NCBI GenBank assembly: GCA_018398815.1
Contig: JAFLJL010014869.1
Span: 1 to 20,000 of the forward strand
Length of the DNA stretch: 20,000 bases
Source: Conus ventricosus
Lineage: Eukaryota > Mollusca > Gastropoda > Neogastropoda > Conidae
Direction of reading: 5' to 3'
Shown here piece after piece: positions 15,955 through 20,000 of this stretch. The translations under genes were made by a program, and so were the position numbers. Position 1 is the first letter of the stretch. Each line of letters begins with the position of its first letter. The notes under the pieces are model-generated. The model did no database searches. It was not told where the DNA came from and saw only the letters and a list, made by a program, of their open reading frames with translations.

Positions 15955-15957
15955 ACA
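15838..15957. repeat. (CA)n microsatellite in the host intron
   Basis: Long CA tract with a few interruptions, starting 22 bp after the target duplication. The open frames over it are repeat translations. Confidence 0.95.
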
Positions 15958-15976
15958 AAACCACACAGCCCATTAC

Positions 15977-16217
15977 TCGGGGAATTCGTCATCGCTGGAC
16001 AGGTCCTCCTCCTCCTCCTCGGAGTCGGAGCCGGTGATGCTGATGTGGATGTTGTTGGCCTCCACCATGGCCGGCACGGGGGCGATGCTGGGCCTCTTCT
16101 GCAGGCTCTGGATGTTGAGGCCTTTGGGCAGACTCAGCTGACTCCTTCGGCTGCTCTGCCGCTCCAGGCCGCCCTCCCCCTGCATCCTGGTGTGCTGCAG
16201 TTCCAGGGCCACGGTGC
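15977..16217 (-). CDS. KCNT1: KCNT (Slack/SLO2) potassium channel, exon C
   Basis: Part of a sodium-activated potassium channel subunit; the encoded region lies in its large cytoplasmic C-terminal domain. On the minus strand the exon follows CTGTGGCAG at 16218-16226 and starts with GC, completing a Gly codon begun in exon B. It encodes TVALELQHTRMQG, then a Gln/Ser/Arg-rich stretch, KRPSIAPVPAMVEANNI, and an acidic end SDSEEEEEDLSSDDEFP. It stops before the donor GTAATG (15971-15976). The RPSIAPV and acidic Ser/Asp pattern is what I know from vertebrate Slack channels between the two RCK domains. Its 241 bp fit the phases on both sides. Reading through instead would give a stop three bases past the donor, so a terminal exon is a less likely alternative. 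Confidence 0.82.
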
Positions 16218-16462
16218 CTGCCACAGAGAATGGAGAAACCCAGGCTGGCATCGGCTGGAATTCTTATCGCTTGGCGTGGTTCGAACTCCCCCCCCCCCCC
16301 CCCCCCCCCCCAAGAGTTACATCGAGAGCTGCCTGGAGTGAGGTGCAGCAGGGACCAAAAACGGAAGAAGACCGAAGACGTGAACAAAAAAAAAAAAAAA
16401 AACAATTAAGAAAAGCAGGCAGACAGACAGAACACCCCCCACCCCCACCCGGTATAACGTAC
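16218..16462 (-). other. KCNT1: KCNT intron between exons B and C
   Basis: A 245-bp intron with donor GTACGT next to exon B and acceptor CAG before exon C. It contains a C-run (about 16289-16311), an A-run on the plus strand (16386-16402) and C-rich sequence near the donor. The open frames across it are shadows or run-throughs of the flanking exons. Confidence 0.75.
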
Positions 16463-16705
16463 CCACGCTGGCGATCATGCTGGCCACCCGGCTGGCGGAC
16501 TCCGTGGCCTGGGGCAGCCTGGTGCGGTCCATGGCCGAGCGGTCCTCGTGGTTGGGGTTGGCCAGGATGAAGGCCGAGTTCTCCTCCTTGGTGATGTTCA
16601 TGTAGAAGCAGATGTCGGCCTTGCGCATGATGTGGCGGGGCCCGGGTTCAGCTGGATGGAGCTGCCCGGAGGTCGCGCTTCACCCCCACCAGGCTGACCC
16701 CGTAC
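16463..16705 (-). CDS. KCNT1: KCNT (Slack/SLO2) potassium channel, exon B (frame broken in this sequence)
   Basis: Follows acceptor CCTGGCAG on the minus strand. It starts with G, which completes the Lys codon begun in exon A, then reads [10 protein letters not shown]. After a frame break it reads SSIQLNPGP, then after a second break [19 protein letters not shown], followed by [14 protein letters not shown] and RVASMIASV, and it ends with G before GTACGT. The [11 protein letters not shown] block is the part I recognise most clearly from Slack channels. The exon is 243 bp, but its start and end phases require a length of 3n+2. Two one-base deletions (near 16655-16665 and 16680-16690) explain this exactly. 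Since the flanking channel exons are well preserved, sequencing indels are more likely than a dead gene. Confidence 0.85.
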
Positions 16706-16878
16706 CTGCCAGGGGGGTACAGGGCAGTGGGGGGGGGGGGGGGGGGGGGGGAGGGAGGAGGAGAGAATGTGTGAGAGTGTTTTTTTTTTGCATGTGATGT
16801 ACGTTGTGGCGGCATGATGGTGGTGGTGATGGTGGTGGTCGGTGGTGGTGTGAGAGTTTGGTGATGGCTGTAGGTCTC

Positions 16879-16931
<53 letters not shown>

Positions 16932-17007
16932 GAGTGTGTGTGTGGGTGTGTGGGTGTGTGTGTGTTCATGTACACACACACACACACGCCCATGCCACAT
17001 TTTCGTG

Positions 17008-17081
<74 letters not shown>

Positions 17082-17487
17082 ACACACACACGCACCTTAA
17101 CTCCAATTTATAAAGAAAATTCTATTGATATCAACGTCCAAGATATCGGTCAGATATTGTCCAGCCCTTCTATCATAAACATTGCTACTATTATCGCGCA
17201 ATCTCAAATTGCCAAGTTGCTTTGATGCGTGTTTATTTTCACCACTAATTCAAAAAGTTATTGTTTTTTTTTATCTTTGAGGTTAAGCTTTGTTAGTTAG
17301 AGATGACGTTTTATTTTTCGTCTAATATCAGTGGTGAACAGACGTTAAATAAACCACTGAACTTAACTCACACACACACACACACACAGCTCGCGCGCGC
17401 ACACACTACACAAACACACACACACATGCACGCGTGCACATCACACTACATTACATCCCCCCCCCCCCCCCACACACACACACTTAC
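16706..17487 (-). other. KCNT1: KCNT intron between exons A and B, rich in simple repeats
   Basis: The donor GTAAGT lies next to exon A. The intron contains a G-run (about 16730-16751), a GGT-rich stretch (16817-16850), a CT/GA tract (16878-16927), GT and CA tracts (16929-17092), a second CA tract (17369-17430) and a C-run (17457-17471). The 17093-17360 segment is AT-rich unique sequence without a supported gene. The open frames here (Cys/Val-, His/Thr- or Arg/Glu-rich) are translations of the repeats. Confidence 0.75.
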
Positions 17488-17627
17488 TTTCGGTGTGCAT
17501 GAAAGGAGGCATAGGTGAAGCTCTTTCCCTCGTAGTCTCCGAAGAACTTGCTATCACACAGTCGTATGTGATAGATCTCGTTCCCCGAGCACCGCCCGTA
17601 CACCTTCTGCCACTCCTCGCTCGACAT
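17488..17627 (-). CDS. KCNT1: KCNT (Slack/SLO2) potassium channel, exon A (5' border uncertain)
   Basis: On the minus strand it encodes [21 protein letters not shown], then [20 protein letters not shown] and FHAHRK, ending with AA before the donor GTAAGT. The block from EEWQK to FHAHRK matches the cytoplasmic C-terminal region of Slack channels. With an acceptor at GGTCAG (17628-17633) the exon is 140 bp, which gives the required phase. An alternative acceptor lies a few bases upstream at GACAG. Upstream of both lies an in-frame GAT/GAC microsatellite that would encode about 21 Asp, instead of the usual pyrimidine tract. So either splicing uses an unusual acceptor, or the poly-Asp is coding and the true exon begins further upstream. 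Confidence 0.82.
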
Positions 17628-17637
17628 CTGACCTTCC

Positions 17638-17704
17638 CTGTCATCATCATCATCATCATCATCATCATCGTCGTCGTCGTCGTCGTCGTCATCGTCATCA
17701 TCAT
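17638..17704. repeat. CAT/CGT (GAT/GAC) trinucleotide microsatellite next to exon A
   Basis: About 21 triplets of CAT and CGT on the plus strand. On the minus strand they are in frame with exon A and would read as poly-aspartate from 17711. Confidence 0.9.
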
Positions 17705-17854
17705 AAGCCATACTATCGTCATTTTGTATTCAATGAGTATTACAGAAACGTTTGTTGCTGTGGACGCCATGATTGTCATCACCAACATTCAACCATTTAT
17801 CTTCGTCGTCCTTGTCATTACTGACGCTACCATTGTCTCTGCTCAGCGTTTTCC

Positions 17855-17905
17855 CATCATCATCATCATCATCATCGTCGTCGTCGTCATCGTCATCATA
17901 TCATC
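17855..17905. repeat. Second CAT/CGT trinucleotide microsatellite
   Basis: Same triplet types as the tract at 17638-17704, about 150 bp away in the host intron. Confidence 0.85.
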
Positions 17906-17947
17906 GTCCATATCTTTGAAGACGCCTTCAATGTCATCACCATTAAC

Positions 17948-18111
17948 ATTCACCCATCCTCATCCTCACCATAGCCATCCTTATCAACGTGGACCACGTT
18001 ACGGTAATCATTACCTACATTCACCCATCCTCATCCTCACCATAGTCATCCTTATCAACGTGGACCACGTTACTGTAATCATTACCTACATTCACCCATC
18101 CTCATCCTCAT
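17948..18111. repeat. 71-bp tandem repeat, two full copies and a partial third
   Basis: Copies at 17948-18018 and 18019-18089 differ at only about two positions; a partial copy follows at 18090-18111. Each full copy contains the palindrome AACGTGGACCACGTT. Confidence 0.9.
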
Positions 18112-18112
18112 G

Positions 18113-18351
18113 AAAATTCTTCACTAGCTGCATGAGGGAACCATCGCAATCCCTTTTGAAGGCAGATCTATTTGTATTGCCTGCTCCGAGGCCTTTCATC
18201 CGCTGGATCGGAACTCGTCAGGGAGACACGGCTGGTTGTGTCTGCGCTCCTGGCATCAAATAGAGACACACCACAGTCATTAATACCGTGGTGTTCTCAC
18301 CACCAAGGTGCAAAAAAGAATCCAACAGCACCCCCAAAGCAGCCAGTGAAA
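18113..18351 (+). repeat. Inverted repeat, left arm (about 240 bp)
   Basis: Matches the reverse complement of 18643-18869 over almost its whole length with scattered substitutions and small indels. Both arms carry the blocks AGCTGCATGAGGG, AGATCTATTTGTATTGCC, ATACCGTGGT and CAGCACCCC. An open frame crosses each arm but differs between them, so coding is not supported. Confidence 0.85.
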
Positions 18352-18440
18352 GTTTACTCTGTGTCAGGTTTTCTTATGGGAGCAAAAATTACCCTACTTG
18401 TTTACTGTTCATTGTTTACTGTTCCCTGCCTCATTCCATT
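18346..18440 (+). repeat. Dispersed direct repeat, copy 1
   Basis: Shares the words AGGTTTTCTTATGGGAGC, AAAATTACCC and TGTTTACTGTTCCCTGCC with 19063-19155 in the same order and orientation. It abuts the end of the left inverted-repeat arm. Confidence 0.8.
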
Positions 18441-18642
18441 TCCAATTTCATTTCGATTAAATTCAGGTTATTTGTATTTGTTTCTGTCCGTCTTTTTGTT
18501 TGTCTTTTGATCTCCCTTGCATCCTTGGGTGGATCCTCAAGCGTAGGCTCAAAGATGTCCCCTACATTTATACCGTTTGCATGTCTTTCGTTTTCAGCAA
18601 CTTTTTTCCTCCCCACATTTTCGTTTTGTTTCATTTACTACC

Positions 18643-18869
18643 CTTCACTGGCTGTTTGGGGTGCTGTTGATTCTTTTGCACCCTTGTGGTGAGAATACCA
18701 CGGTATTACGGACTTGGTGTGTCCTCTATTTGATGTCAGACGCAGACACAACCACCTGTTTCCCTGATGAGTTCTGATACAGCGGACGAAAGGCCTCGAG
18801 CAGGCAATACAAATAGATCTGCCTTTAAAAGGGATTGCGGTGTCCCTCATGCAGCTATGAAGAATTTCC
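18643..18869 (-). repeat. Inverted repeat, right arm
   Basis: Reverse-complement partner of 18113-18351; the spacer is about 290 bp. It could be two opposed copies of an interspersed repeat or the arms of a foldback element. No target duplication was recognised. Confidence 0.85.
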
Positions 18870-19062
18870 ATATCTATAATATATGTTCTAATTTCATGTT
18901 TCCGTTTCTCTCCAGTTCAACCTTCACCCCTTAAGTCCAAATCTTTGCCAAGTCATTCTATGAAGACAGTTGAGTTGTTAACGGCGCTTGTTTTTCCCAC
19001 TATTAGAGATCGTCTTTGTTATTGTCCGACTTATTCAAGTTTAAAAGGCTGTGCCATCTTGA
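18870..19062. other. Intronic sequence between the inverted repeat and direct repeat copy 2
   Basis: No gene or clear repeat is visible. An open frame crosses part of it (18945-19172) but continues into the dispersed repeat and has no recognisable protein character. Confidence 0.4.
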
Positions 19063-19155
19063 ATGAAAGTTACTGTGTTAGGTTTTCTTATGGGAGCGAA
19101 AATTACCCCACTTGTTTTTTGTTTACTGTTCCCTGCCTCATTCCATTTTCAATAT
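19063..19155 (+). repeat. Dispersed direct repeat, copy 2
   Basis: Second copy of the repeat at 18346-18440, with an A/G change at the AAAATTACC block and small indels. It lies without the inverted-repeat arm, so the two parts can separate. Confidence 0.8.
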
Positions 19156-19164
19156 CATCATTGT

Positions 19165-20000
19165 CATTGTGACACATTCATTAGCTGTATTCACCTATCG
19201 TCGTCGTCATTTGGACCACATTCATTAGCTGTATCCCACCTATCGCTTCCATTGTGGACCCACATTCATTACCTGTATTCCCTATCATCTCATCGTCGTC
19301 GTCACTGTGACCACATTCACGTGTATTCACCTATCTTGTCATTGTGACCACATTCATCACCTGCATTCACCTATCGTCTTTCATCACAATCATCATCGTC
19401 GTCATTGTGGACCACATTCATCACCTGCACTCACCTATCGTCATTGTGGACCACTTCACCCACGTATATCGTCGTCATTGTGGACCCATTCATCACCTGC
19501 ATTCACCTATCTCGCGCGTCATGTGGACCACATTCATCACCTGCATTCACCTTCGTCATCACAATCATCATCGTCGTCATGTGGACCACATTCACACCTG
19601 TATCACCTATCGTCCGCGTCATTGTGACCACAACACCTGTATTCACCTATCGTCGTCGTCCGTCGTCGTCAGTGAACCACATTCATCACTCATTTACCTA
19701 TCGTCATCAAATCATCATCGTCGTCATTGTGACCACATTCATCACCCTGCATTCACCTATCCCCATCATCGTCGTCATTGTGACCACATTCACACCTGTA
19801 TTCACCTATCGTCATCGTCGTCATTGTGACCACATTCATCCCTGTATTCACCTATCGTCGTCATTGTGACCACATCATCACCTGCATTTCACCTATCGTC
19901 ATCATCACAATCATCATCGTCGTCATTGTGGACCACATTCTCACATGCATTCACCTATGTCATCATCGTCGTCATTGTGGACCACATTCATCACTGTATT
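19165..20000. repeat. Degenerate minisatellite, running off the window end
   Basis: About 20 copies of a unit of roughly 35-60 bp made of CATTGTGGACCACATTCATC, ACCTGTATTCACCTATCGTC and variable CATCGTCGTC stretches. Copies differ mainly by small indels. The long plus-strand frames here (His/Ser/Thr-rich) are repeat translations. Confidence 0.9.

Noticed and set aside
15791..16141. Long plus-strand His/Thr frames over the CA tract
   Set aside because: They are a repeat translation joined to the antisense of KCNT exon C.
16598..17095. Long minus-strand frame of 165 codons
   Set aside because: It crosses CA, GT and GA tracts and then exon B in the wrong frame.
19307..19869. Long His/Ser/Thr-rich plus-strand frames
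   Set aside because: They are translations of the minisatellite; three overlapping frames are open at once, as expected for a repeat without stops.
17948..20000. Tandem arrays considered as a CRISPR
   Set aside because: There are no unique spacers of constant length, the units are degenerate with filler triplets, and the context is eukaryotic intron.
1..20000. Bacterial or free viral origin of the sequence
   Set aside because: Spliced KCNT exons, intronic microsatellites and a target duplication around the element show an insertion in an animal genome.

Overview
The window looks like genomic DNA of an invertebrate metazoan, possibly a mollusc or other lophotrochozoan; the exact taxon is inference. 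The grounds are three spliced exons of a Slack-type (KCNT/SLO2) potassium channel with GT-AG borders, abundant CA, GA and GAT microsatellites, and a degraded Maverick/Polinton element of the kind that lives in animal genomes.

Layout. Positions 1-276 are host intron sequence. Positions 277-15811 are one Polinton (15,535 bp), bounded by inverted terminal repeats (277-382 and 15705-15811) and flanked by the direct repeat ACTCC (272-276 and 15812-15816), read as a target-site duplication. Positions 15812-20000 are host again: a CA tract, then three minus-strand KCNT exons (C 15977-16217, B 16463-16705, A 17488 to about 17627). After these come intronic simple repeats, a 71-bp tandem repeat, an approximately 240-bp inverted repeat and a large minisatellite running off the end. 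Exon C ends in a splice donor whose next exon is not visible, so the Polinton most likely sits in the intron downstream of exon C.

Inside the Polinton, from the left: a poorly understood cargo zone (383-2560) with a CA tract, two small ORFs, three copies of a hairpin-bearing repeat and AT-rich degenerate repeats. Then come small genes on both strands (2569-4462), the retroviral-type integrase (4465-5417, plus), and a coiled-coil-like gene (5448-5794, plus). Next are protein-primed DNA polymerase B (5818 to about 8690, minus), an unresolved homopolymer-rich stretch (8690-9780), and a putative major capsid protein (about 9790-11043, minus). The right part has a long hypothetical protein with C-terminal hydrophobic segments (11092 to about 12300, plus), a probable structural protein (12258-13478, minus), two further probable virion genes (13496-14177 and 14199-15028, plus) and the packaging ATPase (15071-15682, plus). 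Integrase would insert the element, the polymerase would copy it by protein priming from the terminal repeats, and the ATPase and capsid genes would package it. This is the gene set of a Polinton/adintovirus-like element.

Nearly every element gene is broken by single-base shifts, often in homopolymers. Yet the two terminal repeats differ by only about three substitutions and two homopolymer indels, and a conserved host exon (B) also has a length that breaks its own reading frame. Part of the apparent decay may therefore be indel error in a long-read assembly. No adenain-type protease could be recognised.
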